DNA from: Phyto melanocephala
Lineage: Eukaryota > Arthropoda > Insecta > Diptera > Rhinophoridae
Length of the DNA: 64,000 bases
NCBI GenBank assembly: GCA_941918925.1
Contig: OW799235.1
Span: 31,733,201-31,797,200 of the forward strand
Reading direction: 5' to 3'
Part shown: piece by piece, positions 35,201 through 47,394 of the stretch
How the letters are laid out: every line of letters begins with the position of its first letter
How positions within the stretch are numbered: the stretch's first letter is position 1
Position numbers and translations under genes: made by a program
Notes under the pieces: model-generated
Database searches by the model: none
Seen by the model: only the letters and a program-made list of their open reading frames with translations
Told to the model about the DNA's origin: nothing

Positions 35201-35504
35201 TTAATTTTTAGTATTTCTAACTTTTTTTTCTCCCCAAATTTTTGTTACACATAGTAAAAACATACGTTGAAGGCAATTTAGTATTGAACACCAGGCAATA
35301 TGAAATTTAAAATTTAAATTTTTTTATTTTGCTTAGAATGAAATATATTTAATTTGTGAGAGGAATGAAAAACGGCGAATCTTAAAAATAAAATTTTTAT
35401 TTTATTTTCGAAAAGAATGAAAAAACAACAATCCTAAATAGAATTTGTCTCGCAACTTTGATGTTTTTGAATTTAGAGCATAGTTCAAAAAACGAGAGAA
35501 AAAA
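32248..35504. other. AT-rich DNA without recognised features
   Basis: No gene or element boundary is recognised. Related AT-rich segments containing AGACAAATT/AATTTGTCTCGCAA occur near 34970 and 35440, possibly in inverted orientation. Confidence 0.35.
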
Positions 35505-35826
35505 ATGAAATTGCATTCGCAAATAAAACTTTTTGCGTACTATGAACCTGACACCCCTTCGAGAGCGAATCGATACCTATCGCCACGCCATTGCCGTCAG
35601 ACGCAAGTGTACCTGGAGTTTCTTTTATTGTGGCTGGGACACCGCTCCAATAAAGAGAATCCGGGAAAACAAAAGAGGCCCATTATTGGCAGCGTGGATA
35701 CACCATCAATAGTGTATCTCGAAGGGTTATCTGAGGCTGCGAATGGAGATTGGGACACCACCCGAGGAGCGAATCAATACCCTACGCCCTATACAAGCGT
35801 CAGACACACGCCAACTAGTTGAAAAG
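35505..35826 (+). other. GC-richer island with a 105-codon open frame, unrecognised
   Basis: Between 35540 and 35826 the base composition is near balanced, unlike all its surroundings. One frame is open for 105 codons (MKLHSQIKLFAYYEPDTPSR...). Another frame gives paired similar phrases, TPLRERIDTYRHAIAVRR and TPPEERINTLRPIQASD, as in an ancient duplicated coding segment. A second GC-rich patch lies at 35918-35962. I recognise no family. A gag-like retroelement fragment is possible, but this is a guess. Confidence 0.35.
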
Positions 35827-36039
35827 TATTTTTTTGTTGTTGTTTATTTGTGAATAAATACCTTACGTTTTAAAACGTTTAAAGAGAAAGAAAGTATTAC
35901 TTTTATTTAAAAAGACGCGACCCGGGCCACCGCTGAGTCTACCCTAGCCGCCAGCGGAAACGTGTCGATTGTAATTATATAACAAACTATTTGTGCTGCT
36001 CTATATCTATTTATATAAAAATAAAAATTATGAATTAGG

Positions 36040-36300
36040 CACAGAAAAAAATAAATATGAATTTCAATTACAAAATTAATACTATTAATTAAAATTTTAA
36101 TTGTTTTAGCGGTAATCATCAAAATGATTAAATTAATTAAATGAATAATAATAATAATAATTTTAAGTGATAACATTGCAAAATATATCAGTTAAAACAG
36201 CATTAAAAAAGTAATTAAAATTTCTGTAATTTTCAAAAACAATTTTGATTAAATTAATCCCGCCTATTTGTCTGAAAGTTAATATTGGAATTTTTTTTTT
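36040..36300 (+). repeat. CACAG-ended element, left-end fragment
   Basis: CACAGAAAAAAATAAATATG and about 240 bp of adjoining sequence match the left end of the 29949 copy. No TA precedes it and no right end follows in this orientation, so it is a fragment. Confidence 0.65.
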
Positions 36301-36511
36301 TTAATTATTTTTTCACATACTTTTTTTGGCTGTCGATCAAAATAACAATTAAAAACGAATTATTTTGGTAATAGCTCGTTTATTCTTTGAAATAAATCTT
36401 CTACGATCTAAAAATGCGCTCATTGATGATTCAAAACGTTTTTATGCGATTCTCAGTAGACTCTGGCATAATTGAAAATGATAGCTGGGTAATATATTTG
36501 TATAAGCACTA

Positions 36512-37635
36512 CACAGAAAAAAATATTCCTTAAATTTGTTTAATTAATTGACTTTTTGATTTGTTTTAAAATTCTAATTATATTTTTCATTAACTAAATT
36601 AATTTTTTTAATTGATATTAAATATTTTCAAAAAACAAAGAGATTTCTGTCAGTTGAATAAAATAAATAAAAAATGTTATTTTAAATGAAATTTTTTGAA
36701 ATTTGAATTTCTTAGAATAAATTTAATATAATTATTATTCAAGGAGCAGAATAATAAAAAATAGTAGACAATCTGCATGAAAAAGTTCTGGTAAAAAAAG
36801 TATATAAAAATATGTTCAGTTTTTAATATAAAAAATGGTTTCAGTTTCATTGTAGATGTGCCCAAATCCAATAATTATTGTATCGCCTTATATTCCTCAG
36901 AATTCTCATTTTAGTAGGTAAGTTTGTTAAATTTCTTTACTCTGTCTGATCAAGCCTTTTCACCGGTTAATATTCCTTTATATCTAGGTTGTTGATGCTA
37001 CCAGTTATTTTTGGATCTCCTGCTTTCGATATGGTATAGTATGTCTACTTATGGAACCCTATTTCTTATGCTAAATTATTTTTATATAAGTAACGAAATG
37101 TATTTAAAAGCATAGCTTTATATGTACCATATATGTATGTATATTAAGAATATATAAATACCAAAAAAATATATATATATTTTTTTTTTTTAACAGGTTA
37201 ACTGCCTGTTCAACGATGTCGAAAGAAAACCCAAGCGAAATTTCATTCGTACAAATACGTTGAAAACAAAAACAAAATTTTTAGTTTTTGTTGTTGTTTT
37301 CAATATATTTGTACGAATGAAAATTCGCTTGGGATTTTTTTCGATTTCATTGAACAGGCAGTAAATAATTTTTGTTATAAATGATTTTATTATATAATTA
37401 CCAAATCTCAAATATAGACATGATTAAATTAATTAAAATAATTTTTGAAAGTTATGGAAATTTTAATTAATTTTTTAATACTGTTTTAATTGATATTTTC
37501 TCAATATTTTTTCAATTAAAACTATTAATTTTCATTTAATTAATAGTATCATTTTGATGATTGGAGCAAAATTAAACAATTTTTTATTATTAATATTAAT
37601 TTCGTAATTGAAGTTCATATTTATTTTTTTCTGTG
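36512..37635 (-). mobile_element. CACAG-ended TA-flanked element, copy 2
   Basis: The right-end sequence of copy 1 appears here reversed at 36512, and the left-end sequence reversed ends in TTTTTTTCTGTG at 37635. TA flanks both sides (36510-36511 and 37636-37637). It is 1124 bp, including an inserted 160-bp MITE. There is no coding frame. Confidence 0.75.
37202..37361. mobile_element. 160-bp foldback MITE
   Basis: The arms start CTGCCTGTTCAACGATGTCG and, from the right, CTGCCTGTTCAATGAAATCG, and pair over most of the element. The 3-bp TAA at 37199-37201 and 37362-37364 fits a PIF/Harbinger-type target duplication, an inference from its length and sequence. Confidence 0.75.
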
Positions 37636-38452
37636 TAATAAACAGAAAAATCTTTAAGTAAATTTTTTAATTTTTAAAAAAAAAAAATTTGCATTTTTGG
37701 TTCCCGGTAATAAGTTTAAGATAACTGTCAACTTTTTAATGTACTACAATTCATATCAATTAGTGTTTGATTGACACTAAACTTTTCTGTTTGTTAAAAG
37801 AGATTGATGTAACAAGACTCTTTAAAGTCAAGTTTTAATTCATGTTATTTTTTTGCTTAAATCTATTGATACAATGAATGAATGGTTAAATTTCAAAAAG
37901 TTTTTTGAAATCATGTGGTCTACATGGATGAGTACGTTTGCGGTACCGAAACCAGGATAAAATTCAAATAAATAAAAGAACTGTTTTTTTTTGGAATTTA
38001 CGGTACAGTGTAAGCATTTAGATATTATTTTCCATCCCTGCATTATTAATTTATTATTAATTCATATAGTAGTAACAAAAGTTACTCCATACTTGGTCTA
38101 TTGTTTGTGCCACGTATTTCGCCTGTTTACACACACATACAGAGATAACGTATATTGTTTGTGTGATCACAATATGATTTTCGTATTTGTGTGCACTATC
38201 CAATATTAAAAAAAAACTAAATTTATTTGCTAATAAACTTTTATTTTTAGGGCTAATTTAAGCGGTTTATAAGTAACTTTTAAGAGTTCTACAAAAATAT
38301 ATCATTTATGTATAGCAGAAACAAGAACAAAAAAAAAAATAAAAACAAGAACTACCTTAAAAAATTAAAATATAACGAGAGAGTAGAACAACCTTTTTGA
38401 TTTTTTAAGATGAATAACAAGTTAAATTTATTCAACAAATAAAAAAAGTTTT
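37636..38452. other. AT-rich DNA without recognised features
   Basis: No gene or repeat boundary is recognised. Confidence 0.4.
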
Positions 38453-39951
38453 TATACCCTTCACAATAGAGTGTAAAAAGAGACATATAACTTTGTCATT
38501 CCGTTTGTAATTTCTACAATATTAATTTGAGACCCTTCAAGTTATAAATTCTGTATACCTGTTCTAAATCTTTGTAGATAGGGGAATTAATTTAGGTAAA
38601 TCAGTCTGTCGGTGTGTATGTTAAAATCATGAACTACTTCAGAATCTTGTATGCTATCAATTTATCAGATATGCTTTCGAATATTTTTCTATTGAAAATC
38701 AGTTATGAGGGCACATCAGGGAAGGAAAATGGCTTTTATGATTTTTTACCAAGTATGAAAACAAAATGTACTTTTTAGGCCATAAGTAAAATTTTTTTAA
38801 TATTTATTAATAAAAACATAAACTTAACAAAAATGTTTATGAAAATCCAGTATACAATAAAAAATATTATATATTACATTCATAGGTACATACGTTAAGA
38901 TCGGTTATTTAACAAATTTTAATTATTAAATACTTTAAGATAATAAATTTTCTGTTATTTTAAAATTAAAGCCACAAGTATTTGTTGGCTTTAATAAATC
39001 TTTTGTTTGTATTTAAAACAGTAGAAATGTGTAGTCTATTTCTTTCCTTTATTTTAATTAGATTTTGAAAAGAAAAAATTCGTGGAATAGACAGAGTTCA
39101 TCTTACAATTCTTGAAATATCTGGGAACATGAACTCATTTAATTCATTTTCCATCTGTGATACTTTAGACCAAAAATATGAAATATTTGAATCTTTCAAT
39201 CACATCGGCTGGTGCTCAATACTAATTATTGTTTGTTTGTTTGTTCGTATGGAAACATTTTCACCAGAAGAGCTACTATTGAATTTGTTTCTTCCATAAT
39301 AACTTTTTCTGAAGTAAACTTATCGAACCATTTTAGTACTTCATTATTAAAGTCCACCTTACATGCTTCCAAATCATAAGTAAAATAAAATACATATAAC
39401 AACAGCCAAGCCGAATTCATGTATCAGGTGGTGCCAAACTAACAGGTGATTTTTGTAAGAAGTTTGCAATAAAGTACTAGGCAACAAAACAGAAAAGCTA
39501 ACAGTATAAAATAAAACACATACAAACAAAATTAAAGAGAGCATGGACAAATTTGTACCAAGTAGCTCGCGGTAGTACCACGGTACCAACAAGGTCAAAA
39601 ATGTATCGAAAAAAATACAATTGTACCATGATTTCCATCTGTGAGGCACATTGCGAGCTGAGTTATAGCGAAAGAACACGATTGCCTCTGTTTTTTTTTA
39701 TAATTTAAAGCTCCTATGGAATTTCAAGCTCCTATGCTTGACGACATTTTCAGGAAACCTTAATTCAATGTGTCAATCTCCGATAAAGATAGTGGCGAAA
39801 AAATTTAAAAGAAAAAGTAATAGTTCGGATTGTCGGCCCTGTGTTCTTTTTTTATTCACTTAAAACTTTTTTGATTTTTATATGATAGTACAAACTATGA
39901 GAAGTGTATATAAAATTCGGCACAGCCGAATATAAAGCTCTCACTAGTTGT
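38453..39951 (+). repeat. DINE-1-like element, family A, copy 5, interrupted
   Basis: The 5' end TATACCCTTCACAATAGAGT and the GTCATTCCGTTTGTAATTTC block are followed by about 1.2 kb of unrelated sequence. The 3' end GAAGTGTATATAAAATTCGG then follows, with GCACAGCCGAA and CTCTCACTAGTTGT. Confidence 0.65.
39407..39435 (+). repeat. P-like terminus fragment
   Basis: CAAGCCGAATTCATGTATCA followed by GGTGGTGCC is the terminus of the E1-E3 family. No partner end is seen nearby. It lies within the sequence interrupting a family A element. Confidence 0.6.
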
Positions 39952-40964
39952 TTTGTTATTTACGTATGAACAGAGTAACACGAAAAAAGTTAAATAAATT
40001 TAATTTTGTATTGTGAAATGCGTTAAATTAACAATATAGCTTAATGAGCAAATTGGCAAAATATTATTTACTTATAAACAGTGGTTCTTAAATCTTAAAT
40101 GTTTCTGTGAACTTGATCATAAATATAAGAATGAAATAGAACTATTTATATATAACTATTTATATGTTTTTTTTGGCATTAAAGTGCTCCATATTTTAAA
40201 ATAAAAGAACAAAAAGATATTATTAGAAGTGTTAAATGAAATAAAATTACATCGTATATTTTGTTATACCCTTTATATTTAAATACATCTTCGTCTGTAT
40301 ATGTGTAATATTTCCAGTAGTCTCCTTCAGCTTGTGTTGTTTTTGTTCTCCATTTTTTTTTATATTTTTATGCATACCTGAGTGAAGAAGTTTTTGCAAA
40401 TTAAACAAAAAAAAAAATCAGAAAACTTTTAGCCAAAATGTAAGTGGATTACAAAGTTTATACTTGCGAAATATTTTTTTGCTATTTTTTATATCTAACG
40501 AGCTTCAAGGGATATAGTTACGTTTACAGGGTTTAGAGAAAAGTCATTGGGGAATAAAGTTGAATGAAGTTCGCTTCAAATAGAATTGTAAATTTAATTA
40601 TTTTATCTGATGTCTTATTTAATCTAGGCAAAAGGTAACTATTTAATTCTTCGCTTAGATTTACATGTTTATAAGTAAGTAAAAGTGTATATGCCACAAC
40701 TTGTCACAGTTTTCTAAGTTGCTTGATACCATGCCATTCAACTTAAATACCTTATTCAACATATTATTTGTTTGAATATCAATCAATGTCATATATCTTT
40801 ACAAAAATCTGTTATTGATTCGACCGATGTTTTATCGCAAAATTGAGTATTTCAGTGGTGGTCGTTTTCGGTTTAATAGGTTTAAAAAAATTTCCTCATT
40901 TGAAGTAAGACCAATTTACAACTGACCCTAAAGATTTTACTACATACAAAAAAACCTACTGTTT
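39952..40964. other. AT-rich DNA without recognised features
   Basis: No gene is recognised. A weak TTATACCCTTTATATTT at 40264 may be a stray family A 5' end. Confidence 0.35.
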
Positions 40965-41333
40965 GCTGCGGTTTATATTCAAAATTATTCGTATGGAATT
41001 TCTACAATATTTGTTTAAAATCCTGTAAAGTATATATTTTCTGAAAGTTTATGATAAGAAAAGTCCTTCGATCAATGTCTATCTATCTTTCTTTCCACGT
41101 GTATGTTGAAATCAATTTTTTGAAGCCTTTCCATATTTATCAGACCCGTGTGTATTATAAAATTTTTAGAAATATTTGCAATCAGATTGGTTTGGAAGAT
41201 TAGAAGAATTGGTTTATAACCAACTGAGATTTGAGGAAAAAAACAAGACCGCGGCGTGTGTGAGTGTATCTAGGTGTTTAATCGTTTTGGCCACGCTGCC
41301 TTCGGACTTGAATCAGCCCTCTGACTATGTTAC

Positions 41334-42235
41334 ATGGATTTTTATAGGGTATACAGGGTTCTTATTCCCTCCAGGAGAGAGTGGAATAGGGGAAACCTTT
41401 TGGGGAGCTTTGACACTAGGATCTATACTGACGGTTCTAGGATCGAATATGGTGTTGAATCCGGTGTCTTCTCTGACGGACCAGAGATTGAGCTCTCTTT
41501 CCACCTTCCGGATGTCTGCAGCGTATTTCAGGCAGAAATGCTCGCTATCAGAGAGGCATATAGGGTACTGAATGACAAGAATATCCAAGGGAGTATTGGA
41601 ATATTTGTCGACATTCAGGAGGCACTCTTGTCACTCAGGTCATATATTACTACGTCTAAACTAGTTGGCCAATATAGAAAGGAACTGTCTCTAGACACTT
41701 TCTATGGAAGGCCGATGACAGGTGGCGTGGGATGATCACGTGTAAGGTGGCACGGCTTGCGTGGACCTCTTTTGATGCACAGCGTACGTTGCAACTTACC
41801 TGTTGAAGTCGGAGGGACATATCGAGGTTGCTGGCGGTATTGACGGGTCACTGGATGTTAGGCAAACATGCAAGTCGGCTCGGCCTCCCATCGAACGACC
41901 ATTATCGCAGCTGTTGGGATAGAGAGAAGGAAGAATCGGTTTTCCATCTTGTCTGGGAATGTCCTGCACTGGCGACTTAGAGACATAGATTTTTAGGCAA
42001 AGTTAGAAGTTAGACTGAATTATCTACTGAGATACCTCACTGCCAAGGGGTGGGTCTAGCATCTTACATACTCTTGGATTTATTCTGGGATACATAAGAG
42101 CTGACGAGTGATGTGGTCCCGCCAAAACGGAGTCATACAGACTCTACTTGACTGTTTGTGTGCTGCGAACTACCATGTTAACCAACCAGCGTGTTAAATC
42201 CTCGCACTCTTGGTATTTTAGGAGCTAGAGTCTTT
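41334..42235 (+). pseudogene. LINE RNase H and C-terminal fragment
   Basis: One frame reads EWNRGNLLGSFDTRIYTDGS then CSVFQAEMLAIREAYRVLND, the first D and the E of RNase H. In the next motif, IFVDIQEALLSL, the S/Q expected after the catalytic D is altered. A shifted frame continues with KVARLAWTSFDAQRTLQL, AVLTGHWMLGKHASRLGLP and a zinc-knuckle-like CWDREKEESVFHLVWECPA. It belongs to the same broad group as the 17615 fragment but to a different lineage. Stops and frameshifts make it inactive. Confidence 0.75.
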
Positions 42236-42476
42236 TGACAATTTTATCTCGTTTAATAAAAATGAAACACACACACATTAACTTATTTGATTGTTTTACG
42301 ACAGGAGCAAAGTGGTAAATAATTTGTTTCCCAACCCCATTAAAATTGATATCAAGAGAAATGGATAGGCTAGTAAGAATACAAAATCAAATATGTCGTT
42401 GGAAATAATAAAACAAAATAGCGTATAACATTAAATCCGATATCTAGGCTTAGTTACGCTGTGGTCTCTTTACTTA

Positions 42477-42594
42477 GGGCCGTATTCATAAAAAAATATT
42501 TTAGGTTTATTGAAGGCTTATTTGACAAATTTCTCTACAACATCTGTCAAACAAGCCTTTAATAAACTTAAAATATTTTTTATGAATACGGCCC
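42477..42594. mobile_element. 118-bp foldback MITE
   Basis: Left arm GGGCCGTATTCATAAAAAAA, right arm ending TTTTTTATGAATACGGCCC. The arms pair over about 50 bp, leaving a loop of some 15-20 nt. The flanks TTA and ATA could be a degraded 3-bp duplication. Confidence 0.75.
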
Positions 42595-42640
42595 ATAAGA
42601 TATAAGATTCGGAACGGCGGAATAAAGCATTGTTACTTGC

Positions 42641-43199
42641 TTAAATTGATAAAATAGCATACATAGGTTTTTGTTTTCGATTTTTTATTGGAAAAGAGGT
42701 AAAACCTGTCATATATATTTAAAGTATCTCCACACAAAATCTTATTAAGATTTTAAGAAAAGGTTTTTAGTTTATCCAATTTAGGAGACAGACAGGCAAA
42801 AATTAAAAAAAATTTATTGTATAAATCAAGAATCATAAAAATTTCCAAAGAATATTTCACATGTATATAAAGTACTTTTTACTGATTTATTTAAGTTATA
42901 GGTTGGGTTTTATATTTCGGGATTAGAGACAAAAAAAAATTATCGAAAATGACTTTACTGCTTTTCAAAACATTCTTTATGAAGATCAATACACATTGTT
43001 GTTGTCACTACAATAATCATATTCATTAACAAACTGTATTCTATTTTTGAAAGGTTGTAGTCGGTAGCCGGCTGTCGTCTATGTATTTATAGCATAAGTT
43101 CGAATTTCCAATTTTGATCTTAAGGCAAGTACTAAAGTGTTATCCATTCGATGGATTTAAAATCGCTGGTCTGGCAAATCTGTTAGCTGTTAAACATTT
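42641..43199. other. AT-rich DNA without recognised features
   Basis: No gene or repeat boundary is recognised. Confidence 0.4.
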
Positions 43200-43470
43200 G
43201 TCATCTAAAGTGTGATTTATATATTGAATGGTGAACTGAAAAACGCACAAAAATGGTTACAAACTTACTATGGGAGTGATGGTTCAAGCGTGACTAAAGC
43301 ACTAGTAAAATTCACTTTCTATTTGTTGGTTACTTCAATAAGTAAAAATGTTACATGCTTGCCACTGCATCTGGAAAATGTGACTGTTTGGTACACATTA
43401 TGGTCTGGAAGTGTCATTGGCTTTATATGGACAAGTTTAGTTTGGTTGCAGAAGGGATTTACAATATAAA
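43200..43470 (+). pseudogene. mariner-like deletion derivative
   Basis: AQKWLQTYYGSDGSSVTKAL resembles the first mariner helix-turn-helix. ENVTVWYTLWSGSVIGF resembles the VTVWCxLWSGGIIGPYF block. The two lie about 90 bp apart in one open frame, so the intervening N-terminal half of the catalytic domain is deleted. It may look like an intact short gene but is a fused relic. Confidence 0.55.
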
Positions 43471-44462
43471 TATTAACACATTTTTGGTTATTGTTTTTTT
43501 TCCTAAATATTTGTTTATCTAAAAAAACTATATGAAGAAATTATGCCAAAATGAGATTGGAAAATAACACTTGACATTCTGTATACACGCTTTAAGTAAA
43601 ATGTTCTTCGTGGCTTCGTAAAAAGTTCAGAATAAGAAATCGAGCACAATGATTCACAATTTAAATACAATACTCAAATTAAAAAAAAAAAAAAAATAAT
43701 TCAAAAAATAATTTCTCAAAGGTTCAGCTAAATAAGTCACTTAATCTAGGAGCTGGAGCGAAATTCTCGTAAAAAGACTATTTTTACCGAGTCAGGAGTT
43801 GAGCTGCAGCTTACTTTTACTGGTTAAGCCTTATGAATCACAACAGTAAATTTCGTCAACGAATCAGACTTTTCGTTTTCTGTATGCATTAAAATTAAAA
43901 TTAATTAAGTATTTCTTGTAAATAATACATGGTAGCCCTAGACTGAAATAACCCCTGCAAACTTTTGCAACATTGTTTTCTCTAATATCCCTACTTATTC
44001 TGTTTTTTCGAATGTTTAACTACTCACCTTTGTTCTACTTTTAATTTATATTTGAATGATTAATAATTGCGTCGAATGGAAATAAAATCGAACGACCCTG
44101 TGGCAAGATGTTTGATAAAAAATTCATTTTAATTTGTTTTATATTAATAACAAGTAAATGTAAATACAGTGCGTGTGTTTGTAAATTAATATGTTTATAT
44201 TTAATGCATAAATAAACAGCGCAAATATTTAATTGAAAACGCTCTTTAATAAGGCTTAATATTTTTTGTTCCATTTATTAATTAATTACAATTTGTTGCA
44301 TTTACAAATGTGGGTAAATAATAAACCCATAAATATGTACATGTTTGTGGGTTTTGCGTGTTTACATAATGTTTGTGCTCATTTAAAGAGTAAAGCAAAA
44401 AAAGAAGTGCATTTAAATGTAAATTCGTTATTTCAGTTTTCTACAAGATGACTTTATTCAAA
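43471..44462. other. AT-rich DNA without recognised features
   Basis: No gene or repeat boundary is recognised. Confidence 0.4.
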
Positions 44463-45243
44463 ACAAGTAACAGTGCTATATTCGGCCGTGCCGAATCTTA
44501 TATACCCTTCACAACGTGTAGTCATGCAATAACAATTGTTTGTATCACCATTCATCCCATATAAAATACGTGCATACGTACACGTTAGAATAAATGTGGC
44601 ATCGAATCCCAGCTGAGCCAAAAAAATTTTATTTTATTTTATTTAATATATTATTTATATTTTATTATTTTTTTTTTATATTTTTTTTTAAATTTTTTTA
44701 AAAAATTTTTTTTAGAAAAATTTTTAAAAAATTTTTTAAAATTTTTTTTAAAATTTTTTGAAAATTTTTTTTGTAGTTTTTTTTTATTATTTTTTTCTTA
44801 TTTTTAATATTTTTTTTTTTTAATTTTTTTTTGTTTGGTATGTTTTTTACATGTATTTATGTATGTATGTTGTTGTTGTAATTGTGAAAAAAAACGAGGT
44901 GGTCGTGGTTTTTTGCTCATATCTCAGAAAGTTATGGGGCGATTGTGCTGAATTTCAATAGCGATTCATTCCTGGATATTTCCAAGAGATTGATACCATA
45001 TACAGATCTGAGGAACATGTAGTTGCTTCTAAAAGTTGATTTCAACCAACACACGGACAGACGGGCAGACGGACAGACGGATAGACGGACAGACGGACAG
45101 ACGGTCAGGGCTTAATCGACTCCTCTATTCATAAGCTTTCAGAAAATATATACTTTATGGGGTCGGAAATGAAAATTGTAGAAATTACAAACGGAATGAC
45201 AAAGCTATATATACCCTTTTTCACTGTGTGAAGGGTATAAAAA
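44463..45243 (-). repeat. DINE-1-like element, family A, copy 7, full length
   Basis: Both ends are complete. ACAAGTAACAGTGCTATATT plus TTCGGCCGTGCCGAA lies on the left, and CACTGTGTGAAGGGTATAAA on the right. The tract of GGACAGACGG repeats is at 45053-45105. The tRNA-like module (ATCGAATCCCAGCTGAGCC, about 44602) and the T-rich tract keep plus-strand orientation although the element is reversed. Relative to copy 1, the module is inverted. Confidence 0.85.
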
Positions 45244-45249
45244 TATAGG

Positions 45250-45480
45250 TTATGTTAAACCGGCTGGTCTTAAAGATTGCACTTTCTGGAGTTACCAGAT
45301 GCTACAATATTTTTTTTGTCAAGATCATAGCCTGAAAGTTATTGCAGGCATCCGGAAGTTTATAAGACTCCTAAATATCTAGTTGTCGGCACAGGACTGC
45401 AGATCCGACTCTTCCATTTATGTCAGACCCATCTGTAAAGAATTTCTAGGTCCTCAGACGCCTTCGAACCAGCCACAAGC
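45250..45480 (-). pseudogene. LINE RNase H fragment
   Basis: On the minus strand, FFTDGSDINGRVGSAVLCRQ followed by YKLPDACNNFQA is the start of a LINE RNase H domain (DGS motif through to FQAE). It is close to the 41334 fragment. Both sides are truncated, by family A on one side and family B on the other. Confidence 0.65.
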
Positions 45481-45514
45481 CTTTAGATTGATAAATGGCT
45501 TTCTTATGAAACTT

Positions 45515-47394
45515 TTTTTATACCCGCCACCAAAAAAATGGTGGGGGTATATTCATTTTGTCATTCCGTTTGTAACACATCGAAATATCCATTTTAGACC
45601 CCATAAAGTATATATATTCTGAATCGTGGTTTGATTTTATGACGATCTAGCTATGTCCGTCCGTCTGTCCGTCTGTTGAAAGCACGATAGAGGTCGCACC
45701 GAAAAAGCTAGGGGGCTCAAATTTTGCCAGAATCTTTCTTATAGACAAGGTTTGTTTGGTATTGAAAATGGGCTAAATCGGAATATTAATAAGAGAGTTA
45801 TAGCTCGAAAAGCAAGAGTAGGTCGAAAAAACCGTGTCCTTCGAACATCGAATAAAATGGAATTGTGTTTAAACGCATTAACGTAGAGTCCTGAAACTTC
45901 GAATATATATTTCTTGAGTCAAAACAATATCTTTCCCCAAAAATTGCTTACATCTATGCATTAGTAAAGGAGTTATAGATAAAAATGTAGGAAAATTTAT
46001 ACCGCGCAGTGTATTTTTCAGTATATTTAAAAACAAAAACGTCATAAAAGCAACAAAATTAGATGTACGATTCTGAAATTTTGCACACTTTGGTTTTTGG
46101 TGATAGTCTTTCCTGTTATTGTAAATCAATGTACCACGCCCACTTTTACGCCCACCTCCCATATAACGTTTTAACTAAAATTCATATAATTTCTCTATTA
46201 ATAAAGATTTTGGCATAATAAAGGACTATATTAATAAAGATTTTGAAAAAATAAAGGTCTATATTGAAACATCTAAGTTGTAATCATTATCAAAAACAAC
46301 TTTGACACGCCTACTATAACGCCCACTTTTCACGTTATCTACCGTTAATGAAATTTGAAAGCTCATAAAACCGCCAAAATTAGAGGTATGATGATCAAAT
46401 TTGCGTATATCCTTTTAATCAATGTAATTGTTGTGCCAAAAAGTTTAGGTGACACGCCCACTTTAACCACTACCTCGCATATAACGGTTTATCTTAAATT
46501 CATGTAATTTCTCTATTGACAAAGTTTTTGGGAAAATAAAGAACTATATTGAAATACCTAAGTTGTATTTATTAGCAGAAACTTTATTGACATGCCTACT
46601 TTAACGCCCACTTTCATTGAAAGACTACATTTACAAAAGCCTTTTAGTAGCATATCGAAGCTATTAAGGGTGGTTAAATTTTAAGGGCTGATGTTGAATT
46701 TAAATAAAAAACAAATTATTTAGGAAATTATTATTATTTCTTTTTGTAATAATAATATTTGTACGGTTCAATTATGTATTTAACAAAATATCGGCCAAAT
46801 GGCCCCCCCCCCATCCTTGGTGCCACTCCTCTATCTGATGGTCCAACTTTTCAATGACAATGTTGATGCTCAATTGTTTTGCCACACTATCGCAAAAAAC
46901 AGCAATGGTTCCCATTCAACGAACTAAGAAGGCATTCACAGATTTTCTAACATTTTATACAGACCTGCTTTGCAGAAATTTAAATATTTTTTACAATTCT
47001 CCCGATTGTGGACGAATTTGAACGATTATGTTGATCAAAAGAATTACGAAGTGCATAAAATGCATTTTGATTTGAACGCCCATTTTTATAAAAAACCTGA
47101 ATAACTTTAAAGCGTTGCTCATTTGCGTATTTTTTCACTGTTCAAATTAAGTTAGTCTGAGATTGAGAAATGTCAAATGAAATACAAAAAAAGCTTGTTG
47201 TTTGTGTGGCTCACTTTCAACATGGGCCCTTAAAATTGAACCACCCTCTACAAAGAAAGTGATACATATTTTATTATAAAGAGATTATTCCATAGCGATT
47301 AACAAAATAATAAATATTGTGCTTTAAATGTACACAAAATTGGTGGTGGGTATAAAAGATTCGGCACAGCCGAATATAGTGCTCTTACTTGTTT
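45515..47394 (+). repeat. DINE-1-like element, family B, copy B1
   Basis: The 5' hairpin TATACCCGCCACCA ... TGGTGGGGGTATA and the 3' terminus TTCGGCACAGCCGAATATAG with CTCTTACTTGT are both intact. The core holds roughly two copies of a repeat unit with CCCACCTCCCATATAACG. A mariner derivative (46668-47248) is inserted near the 3' end. Confidence 0.85.
46668..47248 (-). mobile_element. mariner derivative M1 inside B1
   Basis: The ends follow GAGGGTGGTTMAATTTTAAG, with TA at the right side. The minus strand reads NEQRFKVIQVFYKNGRSNQN then FYALRNSFDQHNRSNSSTIG, the N-terminal helix-turn-helix region of a mariner-like transposase. The sequence then jumps to a C-terminal remnant (HQIEGW-like). 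The catalytic domain is deleted. Confidence 0.8.

Larger units (their letters stand above)
40965..42640 (+). repeat. DINE-1-like element, family A, copy 6, with LINE and MITE inserts
   Basis: The 5' core (GGAATTTCTACAATATTTGT, GTAAAGTATATATTTTCTGA, GTGTATGTTGAAATCAATTT) is interrupted by LINE sequence and a 118-bp MITE. The 3' end resumes as AGATATAAGATTCGGAACGG and finishes in GTTACTTGC. Confidence 0.65.

Noticed and set aside
41176..41571. 131-codon frame overlapping the RNase H region
   Set aside because: The RNase H motifs (YTDGS, FQAE) are in the other frame, which starts at 41334. This frame is a shadow.
43212..43469. 85-codon open frame that looks like a short gene
   Set aside because: It joins a mariner N-terminal phrase to a central phrase and is better explained as a deletion relic.
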